64,000 bases of DNA. It comes from Bacteroidales bacterium (GTDB lineage: Bacteria; Bacteroidota; Bacteroidia; Bacteroidales; UBA10428). The position numbers were made by a program, and so were the translations under genes. How positions within the stretch are numbered: position 1 is the stretch's first letter; each line of letters begins with the position of its first letter. The stretch lies in contig JAFGBD010000047.1 of NCBI GenBank assembly GCA_016933335.1, forward strand, positions 1-64,000, given 5' to 3'. Shown in pieces: positions 31,886 to 40,844 of the stretch. Below the pieces are notes generated by a model, which worked only from the letters and a program-made list of their open reading frames with translations, was not told the DNA's origin and made no database searches.

Positions 31886-34800
31886 TCAGAAACTCATATT
31901 TATCCCCAGTGAATATATCCGCGGCATAGGGTACAGGTCCCTGCCCCCCTGATCGGTTTCTATGTCTGTTGTATTTTCAGGATCGGGTCCCAGCCATTTT
32001 GTGAAAGTATAAAGGTTCTTTATGCTGAGTGAGAGACGGAGGCTCGAAAATTTTGATAATACAGGTGCTTTTAACCTGTTAAAGTCATACGAAAGCGCGA
32101 CATCCTTCAGTCGTAGAAAATTTCTGCTGATATAGTAATGGTTATGTGTAGCAACATAAGCGGAATATGTCAGCGAAGGCCGCGTGTCAGACCTGTTCTC
32201 AGGCGTCCAGTACCCGGCATCGAGTGTATTGAAAGCCCTTCCTTTATCATACGGGTAAATGAGATCAAAAGGCGCCACCCAGCCCAGCATACTGTTTACA
32301 GATATTAACAACGACAGGTTGCCGTAGCTGAATGTATTATTTAAAGTAACGTTATAGTCAGGATGTTTACCATGGCCGACAATTGTCCGGTCAGCCGGGG
32401 TTATTGCTGTGTCTATGACTATATCTTTCAGTATGATATCTCCGGCTCTATAGGGGGCAGGTATAATGTCATCCTCCTGGTAAATCCCCACGAATTCATA
32501 ATTGTAATACGAATTTATATTCTCGCCGATAAACCAATCGCTTGCTTCTGCATCATCTTCCTTGCCATCCCCGTCGATATCCCCGAACAGATGTATAATT
32601 TTATTCTTATTGTAGGCAAAAGTCAGGGAAGTGTTCCATCTGAATCTGGATTTCTGAATGTTCGCTGTATGCAATGCCAGTTCTATTCCCCTGTTATTGA
32701 CCTCACAGATATTATCCCATGTAGTCAGATAGCCGTTCGTTGGCGGAATATCCCGTTGAACCAGCAAGTCTTTTGTGGTTTTATTGTAAACATCCAGAGA
32801 TCCTTTTACACGGCCGTTAAGAATGCCAAAGTCCACACCGATGTTGGCTGAATAGGTGGATTCCCATTTCAGGCTTTCATTTCCCATATATTCTAAAGGC
32901 ACAAAAGCGATCGTTCCGGAACTTCCGTCTCCGAGAACATTCCGTATTGTTTGATTCAGGCTCTGTGTTGTGTAAGGAGGTATTGCCTCGTAACCATTTG
33001 CCCCGTATGATACCCTTAATTTTAAAAAGCTGACAGTTTGTATATTTCTGAGAAAAGGTTCTTCTGAGGCGATCCATGAAAGGGCCACGGAGGGGAAGGT
33101 TGCAAATTTATTATTTTCACCGAAAACCGAGCAGCCATCCCTTCTTACCGCCAGTGAAAGCATATATTTTTTCTTAAACATATAGTTCAGACGGGCCATG
33201 GATGATACCCCGTTCTTTTCTTCTGCAGGAGTCTGTATTACATAATCACTACCCAGGCTGAGATTATTGTATCCCAGATTATCTATCTCAAAGTATTTGG
33301 CTTCTGCATTTGTTTCATCTTTTTCATAATGATTACGCCCGTACATTAAAGTAACGTCGAAATCATGGGCACCTATGCTCCGTTTATAGGTAAGTATATT
33401 TTCCCATACCCAACGGAATATATTTTCGTTATTTTTGGCAGCCTTCGTGTTATTGCCGGTAGCGTAAGGATCTTGTCTCATATAGGAATAGTTATTGTGC
33501 CATTCATAATTCGGGGCATAATTAAGCCGGAATGACAAGCCTTTTAAGAACGGAATATCCAAATCGGCATACAGGTTGCTGAACAGGTTTTTTCTGGTTT
33601 CGGTATTATCAGTTAATTCGTATTCGTACAAAGCATTATACGAAGCTGCTTCAGAAGATACAGGGTTGAATTTTACATTTCCGTCGGGATAATAAAATGT
33701 GCCAAAAGGCGAATTACGGTAGGCATTGTATATATTGGCTTCCTGTCCTGACTGGTCGCGGAAGGTAAAAAAGGAAGCTGTTCCTATCGTCAGCCAGCCG
33801 GTTATTTTAGTGTCAACATTTGCCCTGACTGAAGTACGTTTTTCCTGGTCGCCTTTAATTAAACCGATATCATTGCTCACAGAACCGGAAATTAAGTAGT
33901 TCGTCTGCTCTGTCCTGCCGGATACACTCAAATCAAGGGTGGCAAGGCTTCCCTGCCGGCCGATAATATCTTTGAAGCCATCCCGGAACAATCCGTTGCT
34001 GTAATTTTCATACTCTTCCGGTTCCAGTAACTCACTGATGTCATTTATATCGATACCGGTATTTGCCTGTGTATGGTAATCCCTTCTTCTTTGTATATAT
34101 CCTTCCTTCGATTGAAGCTCCATCCAGTTTGCCGCTTCTGATATTCCGCAAGTGGAATTAACGCGGATAACGGGTTTGGCAGATGTTCCCCTTGCAGAAG
34201 TGATCATAATCACGCCGTTGGCAGCCCTTGACCCGTAGATAGCAGTTGACGCGGCATCTTTAAGCACATCTATTGATTTAATATCCTGCGGATTAATATC
34301 CGACAGGCTTCCTTCGAAGATAATCCCGTCAAGTACAACAAGAGGATCGGTGCTGGAATTCAGCGAATTCTGGCCACGGATAAGAAGATCCCCGCCCTGA
34401 CCGGGCCTTCCGCTATTGATAAACTGAACACCGGCAATCTGTCCGAGCGACTGGGCGACATTCGTGTTCGGCACCAGGCTTTTGGTTTCATCCATATCGA
34501 CCGAGGAGATGGATCCGGAAACAAAACGCCTGGACCGGGTTCCGTAACCTATTACAACCAGCTCGTCCAGATTAATTAAATCTTCAATCATTATCACATC
34601 AATAGTTGTTTGTCCGTTTACAGGCACCTCATCGGTTAGCATTCCGACGAACGAGAATACCAGTACAGCGTCTTCGGGGACACCGGGCAGGATATATTCC
34701 CCTTTAAGATCTGTTATCGTGCCCTGTGTGGTGCCTTTTAGCTGAATACTTACACCGGGTAAAGGTTCCCCGTTTGCATCTGTAACTGTTCCGGTAACTG

Positions 34801-34951
34801 TTACCGGCTGCAATCCGGTGCTGAACCCTGCCGGGTAGACCTGAAAAACAGTGAAGAGAAACATGAATATGATTAATTTCATCATTCTTAGAACTTTCAG
34901 CATACAGTATGATATTGATACTGCTTTGAGAAAGTCTTTACTACTTTTCAT
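31886..34951 (-). CDS. SusC/RagA family TonB-linked outer membrane protein
   Basis: 1021 aa; 'VTGTVTDANGEPLPGVSIQLKGTTQGTITD', plug 'IDVLKDAASTAIYGSRAANGVIMITS'. Confidence 0.94.
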   Translation of the reverse strand: MKSSKDFLKAVSISYCMLKVLRMMKLIIFMFLFTVFQVYPAGFSTGLQPVTVTGTVTDANGEPLPGVSIQLKGTTQGTITDLKGEYILPGVPEDAVLVFSFVGMLTDEVPVNGQTTIDVIMIEDLINLDELVVIGYGTRSRRFVSGSISSVDMDETKSLVPNTNVAQSLGQIAGVQFINSGRPGQGGDLLIRGQNSLNSSTDPLVVLDGIIFEGSLSDINPQDIKSIDVLKDAASTAIYGSRAANGVIMITSARGTSAKPVIRVNSTCGISEAANWMELQSKEGYIQRRRDYHTQANTGIDINDISELLEPEEYENYSNGLFRDGFKDIIGRQGSLATLDLSVSGRTEQTNYLISGSVSNDIGLIKGDQEKRTSVRANVDTKITGWLTIGTASFFTFRDQSGQEANIYNAYRNSPFGTFYYPDGNVKFNPVSSEAASYNALYEYELTDNTETRKNLFSNLYADLDIPFLKGLSFRLNYAPNYEWHNNYSYMRQDPYATGNNTKAAKNNENIFRWVWENILTYKRSIGAHDFDVTLMYGRNHYEKDETNAEAKYFEIDNLGYNNLSLGSDYVIQTPAEEKNGVSSMARLNYMFKKKYMLSLAVRRDGCSVFGENNKFATFPSVALSWIASEEPFLRNIQTVSFLKLRVSYGANGYEAIPPYTTQSLNQTIRNVLGDGSSGTIAFVPLEYMGNESLKWESTYSANIGVDFGILNGRVKGSLDVYNKTTKDLLVQRDIPPTNGYLTTWDNICEVNNRGIELALHTANIQKSRFRWNTSLTFAYNKNKIIHLFGDIDGDGKEDDAEASDWFIGENINSYYNYEFVGIYQEDDIIPAPYRAGDIILKDIVIDTAITPADRTIVGHGKHPDYNVTLNNTFSYGNLSLLISVNSMLGWVAPFDLIYPYDKGRAFNTLDAGYWTPENRSDTRPSLTYSAYVATHNHYYISRNFLRLKDVALSYDFNRLKAPVLSKFSSLRLSLSIKNLYTFTKWLGPDPENTTDIETDQGGRDLYPMPRIYSLGINMSF

Positions 34952-35335
34952 AATTTTAAGGTTTAGAATTGGATTTTACATAAAATATTTCTGACTTTAC
35001 GCCTGTATCTGAGTTAAGATAAATGGCTTAATCTTTTATAATCTTCATAAGTATTTGGAGAAAATAAATTTATGAATTAAATGGCGATTCTGCTAATTTT
35101 TAACTTAAAATAGTCCACCATGAATCGGAGGAAAGGTCTGAAAAATATAATCCGGGAGATCCCCGGTACATATTTTCTATTCAACATAAGAACCGCATCT
35201 TATATTTCTATAATTGAGAACGAATTATGATACAAAGCATTAAAAAACTTTGCAGGAATAAAAGAAATTAAAAAAAAAACGTTAAATTACTTGTTCAACA
35301 ATTTGACTGATATCTATTAACCAAACCATCAAATT

Positions 35336-37297
35336 ATGAAACAATTACTAAATCTATTTAAGAATGTATCAAGTGCACTGGTATTAATGTTGATTTCAGC
35401 AGTACCGTTCAATGCAACGGCACAAGATCCGGTAGCGCACTGGAAATTTGACGAAACCACGGGAACTACCGCTGTTGATGAATTAGGCAGTTCAAACGGC
35501 ACGCTTATCAAAATGGCAGATAGCATGCGGGTTGACAGCCCTTTAGGCAAGGCCATTGATTTTTCATTAGGAGCTGATTCATCTTTAATAAAAGTTGAAC
35601 ATAATGCAGTTATTGATTTTGATTCTACTGAAAGCTTTAGTGTTTCTATTTTGATCAATCTGAACGAACTTCCTTCAGATGGAAAGCACTTGTTTATTAA
35701 AGGGAACACCGGGGTAAATCCTGATATCGGTGCTGAAGGCAAATGGTATGCCATGGAAACAAAAGGTGGTGAATTCAGGTTTTCAGTGGACGATAATGTT
35801 GCAAAAACACAACTTGGTGTAAATGTATCCGGTATTTACCAGGTTGGCACCTGGGCACATGTTGTTGGTGTCCGCGACCTGGCAGTTGACTCATTGATCC
35901 TGTACCTTAACGGGGTGGAAATCGGCAGGGCAAAAGATGCAACCGATCTTGATATTTCAACAGCCCTTCCTTTGATTATTGGCAACAACCATAATCTTAA
36001 CACTAATTTTCCCGGCAAGATTGATGAATTAAGCATATATAATGAAGCTTTAACCCCGGTTGAGGTTAATAACCTGTACGAAACATATGCTTCACTGATT
36101 AATCTGGCGGGATCGGTTGCATACTGGAAGCTTGACGAATCATCCGGAACAACAGCCAAGGATGAACTTGGAATTTCTGACGGAGTATTAAATAATATGG
36201 GCGATTCATTGTGGGTTGAGGGTTTGGTTGGAAATTGCCTCAACTTTGCAGGTGGTTCAGATTCTTCATATGTTGAAGTTACCAGCACCGAAAATATTGA
36301 CATAGATTCTACAACCAGTTTTTCTATATCTGTATTGGTAACAACTGCAGATATTAATGTCAGTACGGATCAAAACGTATTGTTCAAAGGCGCCACTTCC
36401 AATGCCATTGACGGACATTGGTACGGGATAATTTTCAAAAATAATGAATTGAGGTTTGCTATTGATGATAAAGTAACCAAGTCACAGCTTGCCTTTTATG
36501 ATGCCAATCAAAAGATGTACCTGGATGGCGGCTGGAACCATATAGTGGGTGTTCGGGATATGGATAAAGATACAATGTTTATCTATTTGAATGGCAGGAA
36601 AGTGGCCTCCATGGAAGATAAAACCGAGTTAAACATTTCAACACCCTTACCTTTGATTATTGGTAACAATCCGGAACATAACGTTAATTTCGAAGGGAAA
36701 ATAGATGAACTGATAATATACAATAAAGCATTATCAGCCGAAACTGTTGCAGCTATGACCGCAAATTACGGGATTACACCAATATTAAGTGATGATGCAA
36801 CATTATCGGACCTGAAAATAGACGGGACCACTATTCCTGATTTCTCGTCCGCAACAAACACATATGATTATGAAGTAGCCGCGGGAGCAGCTGTTCCGGT
36901 AATTACCGCAACTGCTTCTGATGTGAATGCTTATGTTGATATTGCAGATGCAGCTGCAGTACCTGGAACCGGCACAGTAACCGTTACTGCTGAAAATGGT
37001 TCACAACTGGTTTATACAGTTAACTATGCAGTGTCTACTAAAGTCAGTGATGCTTATTCATCATCAGGCTTGAATATTTATCCAAATCCTGTACTTAACC
37101 GGCTGGTTATTGAAAATGAAAGTGTGATAAGCAGTATAACTATTTATAATACAAATGGATCTGTCATGAATTCATTGCAGGATGTGAACTCAAAAGCACT
37201 GATACTAAATCTGGATGAGTTGTATGATGGACTTTATTTAATCAAAATAATTACTGTTGATAATGATATAATTAGCAAAACCTTCATGAAAAAGTAA
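35336..37297 (+). CDS. Secreted protein with two LamG/concanavalin-like domains, cadherin-like beta-sandwich and T9SS sorting domain
   Basis: 653 aa; duplicated 'VAHWKFDETTGTTAVDELG' / 'VAYWKLDESSGTTAKDELG' and 'PLIIGNNxxxNxNFxGKIDEL'; C-terminus 'LNIYPNPVLNRLVIENE...LYLIKIITVDNDIISKTFMKK'. Confidence 0.88.
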   Translation: MKQLLNLFKNVSSALVLMLISAVPFNATAQDPVAHWKFDETTGTTAVDELGSSNGTLIKMADSMRVDSPLGKAIDFSLGADSSLIKVEHNAVIDFDSTESFSVSILINLNELPSDGKHLFIKGNTGVNPDIGAEGKWYAMETKGGEFRFSVDDNVAKTQLGVNVSGIYQVGTWAHVVGVRDLAVDSLILYLNGVEIGRAKDATDLDISTALPLIIGNNHNLNTNFPGKIDELSIYNEALTPVEVNNLYETYASLINLAGSVAYWKLDESSGTTAKDELGISDGVLNNMGDSLWVEGLVGNCLNFAGGSDSSYVEVTSTENIDIDSTTSFSISVLVTTADINVSTDQNVLFKGATSNAIDGHWYGIIFKNNELRFAIDDKVTKSQLAFYDANQKMYLDGGWNHIVGVRDMDKDTMFIYLNGRKVASMEDKTELNISTPLPLIIGNNPEHNVNFEGKIDELIIYNKALSAETVAAMTANYGITPILSDDATLSDLKIDGTTIPDFSSATNTYDYEVAAGAAVPVITATASDVNAYVDIADAAAVPGTGTVTVTAENGSQLVYTVNYAVSTKVSDAYSSSGLNIYPNPVLNRLVIENESVISSITIYNTNGSVMNSLQDVNSKALILNLDELYDGLYLIKIITVDNDIISKTFMKK

Positions 37298-37332
37298 AAG
37301 AAGGATTAGTTTATTTTGATTATTTTTTTAAG

Positions 37333-37370
37333 AAGCCGTCTCAGAAATAAAATGAGACGGCTTTCGTTTT
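37333..37370 (+). terminator. Intrinsic terminator downstream of LamG/T9SS gene
   Basis: Perfect 11-bp stem aagccgtctca / tgagacggctt followed by a T-rich run. Confidence 0.8.
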
Positions 37371-37699
37371 ATACAAATCAATAAAACCAAAGCACATTTT
37401 TTGGGGATTAGTAAAATCTACCTTGATAAATAGTACCAGGAAAGAAGAATTTGAGACATTGTTATCATATTAAAAACCGGAATCCAAAAAACAGATATTT
37501 TGGCTATATGAGATGATCTAGAAGTATTTATTACAGAGAAGGAGGTTTTTAATTTAGACTTTGATGATTTCAGGCACACAACTTCAGCATTTATTTATGG
37601 TGAACCTCAGAGATCAGTTATAACCGGCCCAACCTGATGACCTGATATATCTGTGTAATAGTGAAGTTTATTAATTTAACAATTAGAATGAACAGATTA

Positions 37700-37802
37700 T
37701 TAGTATTTAAAAATGGCTGATCCGTAATTCCATCCGATTCCAAAAGCAACCAGTAATATTAAATCGCCTTTTTTAATCCTGTTGTCGCTAAAAGCGCCGG
37801 GA
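37700..37802 (-). pseudogene. C-terminal remnant of a 3-oxoacyl-ACP synthase III (FabH-like) gene
   Basis: Reverse translation 'GAFSDNRIKKGDLILLVAFGIGWNYGSAIFKY*' resembles the KAS III C-terminus; upstream frame is broken by a stop. Confidence 0.6.
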
Positions 37803-37820
37803 TGTTGAAATATTCTTCAG

Positions 37821-37970
37821 GTGGATCGTCCTTTCTACGAAATATTATATATTCTTATTCTTGGCATTTCTCTGCAGGACAAAACTCCTATAAGAGAGAT
37901 ACTTACAAAATCAGATTACGAAAATTTCAAAGAACCTGAAAATAAACAATTAAGAATCAGTGGGTTTTAA
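37821..37970 (+). pseudogene. C-terminal remnant of a Bacteroidota DDE transposase (IS4-family-like)
   Basis: In-frame 'VDRPFYEILYILILGISLQDKTPIREILTKSDYENFKEPENKQLRISGF*'; no upstream catalytic portion. Confidence 0.55.
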
Positions 37971-38001
37971 GTACCCGCTAATGATAATACCATTGTATTA
38001 A

Positions 38002-40371
38002 TCATTCTGTCTTGATCGAACTTACCGGATTCATTACAGAGGCCTGATAAGCTTTAAAGCTGATGGTAATAAAGGTTATTATAAAGGTTAACAATGCTGC
38101 CACTGCAACAAGGACAATCCCGATATCGATCCGGTAGACATAATTCTTCAGCCAGTTATTCATAAAATACCATGCAATGGGTACAGCTATTATTATTCCG
38201 ATACCAACAAGTGTCAGAAAGTTCCTTGAGATCAGTTTAATTATTGCACCTTCGTTGGCTCCAAACACTTTCCTGATACCGACTTCTTTTGTACGTTGTT
38301 CAACCATATATGAAACCAGTCCAAATAAACCGAGGCATGCAATGAATATGGCAAGCAGGGTAAAGAGCGTGAATATCAGACCCCGTTTTTCATCTGCTTT
38401 GAATTGTCCTTTAAACCTGTCGGTCAGATAAGTATAGGTATAAGGCTGACCGGGAAACACATCCTTCCATGTAGTCTCGATGAAATCAAGCGTTTCACGG
38501 GTATTCTTTCCGCTCAGTTTTACGTACACCACGTTGTTTGATTCGCGGTACACCAGCATCAAGGATTCAACTTCATTATACATTCCCGTCTGCTGATAGT
38601 CCTTCATAACTCCAATGACCCTGGCCCGAAGGATATTGGAGTCTCCCAGTTCGACTTTCATTCCGATGGGTTTCTTCCATGCCATCCGGTCTGCAAAAGT
38701 TTCATTAACAACCACAGAATACAAAGTGTCTGAGGGCATATCCAGACGGAAATCACGGCCATCGGCCATTTTTATGCCCAGTGTCTCGATGAAATCGTGA
38801 TCAACAACGGCAAAATTCACCCCTTTTGGCGTCATACCCTGATCTGTTTCCACATTAAAAATAACTTTGGCTGAGCCTTCTCCCATGGGTGTATTTGTGG
38901 AAGTCACATACCTGATCTGGGCATTTTTGAGCAATGCCTGCTTAAGTACAGGGTATTTCCCTCTTAACCTATGGTCGAGCTGCAGTGTGATAATATTCGT
39001 CTGATCAAATCCCTGGTCCATGTTTTTCATGAAATGCAGCTGCCTGAATACGACAAGCGTGCATATGATCATAATGACCGAAACAGTAAACTGGATCACA
39101 ACAAGCACTTTTCTGAATGCACTGCCGGCCGTGCCCTGGGTTATTTCACCTTTCAGCACGGTAACCGGATTGAACCGTGAAAGAAAGAAAGCAGGGTAGC
39201 TTCCGCCCATGATGCCAACCAACAGTAAAATTCCGGCTGCAGCCGACAGTATTTCGGGAGAATAAATAATATGCAGGTCGAAAGATCTGCCTGCCAGCTC
39301 ATTGAACTTAGGTAAGAGGAGTATAAGCAAAATAATACTGATGATCAACGATATCATTGTAAAAACCACAGATTCCGAAAGAAATTGAAACATGATCGGT
39401 CCGCGGTCTGAACCTACAACTTTACGCAGGCCTACTTCTCTGGCTCTTCTGGTTGAGCGGGCAGTAGCCAGGTTTACATAATTCATGGCAGCGATAAGAA
39501 CAAGGAAAACAGCCACAATCACAAAAATATAGACATAGGTTATGCTTCCTGTTGGTTCGGGTTCGCCGGCGTTAGTGGAATAGAGGTGGATACGGGTGAT
39601 TGGTTCAAGGATGTATTCGATGTTAATATCCAGAGTCTCGAAAATGGGCTTCATATACTTATCGTACATGGCCTGAATTTTATTTTCAAAAGCCTTTACA
39701 TCGGTATTTTCAGGGAACAATAAATAGGTAAACACGCCAAAATTGCCCCATGAACCGATGTCCACGGGCAGATTGCTTCTCGATGCCAATGCGTCGAACC
39801 TGAAATGGGAATTGAATGGCACATTCTGGATTACACCTGTAACTTCAAAGGTTCTTTCTTGCGTTTTAAGTGATTTGCCTATAGGATCCTCATTACCGAA
39901 GTATTTGGCGGCTGTCTTTTCGGTTAGTATAATTTTATTAGGCTCTTCAAGAGCTGTTTTAACTTCGCCCTTCACAACCCGGTATGTAAATACATCAAAT
40001 AAAGCGGAATCAGTATAGTAGAAGTTTTCTTCATTGAATTCCTTGTCTTCATACCTGAAAAGAGTACGGCCCATACCGATAAACCTAACATAGGCCTCAA
40101 TATCAGGATAATCATGCGCAGCCTGTGGCCCAAAAGGTATTTGGGCAACAATCCATGTGAACTGATCATCAGGCTCAGTTATTTTGGAGGAAACACGGTA
40201 GATCCGGTCAGCTTTTTCATGATATCTGTCGTAGCTTATTTCATTGGCTGAATAGATAATCAGGAAAAGGGCACTTGTTATACCAAGCGTAAGACCGAGA
40301 ACATTTAAGAGGCTGTACCCGGGATGTTTTAATATGTACCTGAGAGCGGTTTTTATAAGATTATTAAACAT
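38002..40371 (-). CDS. ABC transporter permease, MacB-PCD/FtsX type
   Basis: 789 aa; 'MFNNLIKTALRYILKHPGYSLLNVLGLTLGI', 'ARSTRRAREVGLRKVVGSDRG', 'VEQRTKEVGIRKVFGANEGAIIKLISRNF'. Confidence 0.92.
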   Translation of the reverse strand: MFNNLIKTALRYILKHPGYSLLNVLGLTLGITSALFLIIYSANEISYDRYHEKADRIYRVSSKITEPDDQFTWIVAQIPFGPQAAHDYPDIEAYVRFIGMGRTLFRYEDKEFNEENFYYTDSALFDVFTYRVVKGEVKTALEEPNKIILTEKTAAKYFGNEDPIGKSLKTQERTFEVTGVIQNVPFNSHFRFDALASRSNLPVDIGSWGNFGVFTYLLFPENTDVKAFENKIQAMYDKYMKPIFETLDINIEYILEPITRIHLYSTNAGEPEPTGSITYVYIFVIVAVFLVLIAAMNYVNLATARSTRRAREVGLRKVVGSDRGPIMFQFLSESVVFTMISLIISIILLILLLPKFNELAGRSFDLHIIYSPEILSAAAGILLLVGIMGGSYPAFFLSRFNPVTVLKGEITQGTAGSAFRKVLVVIQFTVSVIMIICTLVVFRQLHFMKNMDQGFDQTNIITLQLDHRLRGKYPVLKQALLKNAQIRYVTSTNTPMGEGSAKVIFNVETDQGMTPKGVNFAVVDHDFIETLGIKMADGRDFRLDMPSDTLYSVVVNETFADRMAWKKPIGMKVELGDSNILRARVIGVMKDYQQTGMYNEVESLMLVYRESNNVVYVKLSGKNTRETLDFIETTWKDVFPGQPYTYTYLTDRFKGQFKADEKRGLIFTLFTLLAIFIACLGLFGLVSYMVEQRTKEVGIRKVFGANEGAIIKLISRNFLTLVGIGIIIAVPIAWYFMNNWLKNYVYRIDIGIVLVAVAALLTFIITFITISFKAYQASVMNPVSSIKTE

Positions 40372-40540
40372 ATATATGTTTTATGGTCATGGTAATATAT
40401 AATAACGTCGAAATTTAGTAATTTATCTATCACATTTGCGAGATTTTCAATACTTAATTAATACCTGGCTGGCTTTTTACTTTTAATCATATTTACAGTA
40501 TATTTTTTCGGGTTATGATATTAAAATGGAATATCCGGTG

Positions 40541-40645
40541 AAAGTGAGCACCTCATTCCAGTGTAAAGTGATTACCCCTGGCCGGTCCGAAGTGAGCAAT
40601 TGATTCCGGAACAAACAGAGCACATCTGTCCGGGAAAAAGTGATC
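40541..40645. repeat. Degenerate ~22-25 bp direct repeats (AAGTGAGCAnnTnATTCCGG-like), possible IS21-type element terminus remnant
   Basis: aaagtgagcacctcattccagtgt / aaagtgattacccctggccggtccg / aagtgagcaattgattccggaaca / aacagagcacatctgtccgggaa / aaagtgatc. Confidence 0.45.
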
Positions 40646-40760
40646 CTGAAGGGGTTACTCGCTCCCTCAATTCCTGCCCACAAACCTGCTCATGAAATCG
40701 TTCCCCCCTTAAGGGGTCACTTAGTTACTCGCTCCCGCAATGTCTGCCCGCTTGCTTAAC
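40646..40760. repeat. tRNA-3'-end-derived dispersed repeat, copy A
   Basis: gtgatcctgaaggggttactcgctccctcaattcctgcccacaaacctgctcatgaaatcgttccccccttaaggggtcacttagttactcgctcccgcaatgtctgcccgc; matches copies near 44.3, 46.6, 47.6 and 49.4 kb. Confidence 0.6.
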
Positions 40761-40844
40761 ATACTGTCCGGTTAAATATACAGTTACCTGTGTTTATTTC
40801 ACTTTTTCATAGGACATTAAGTAAAGATTTATTTTCTTAGCTTA

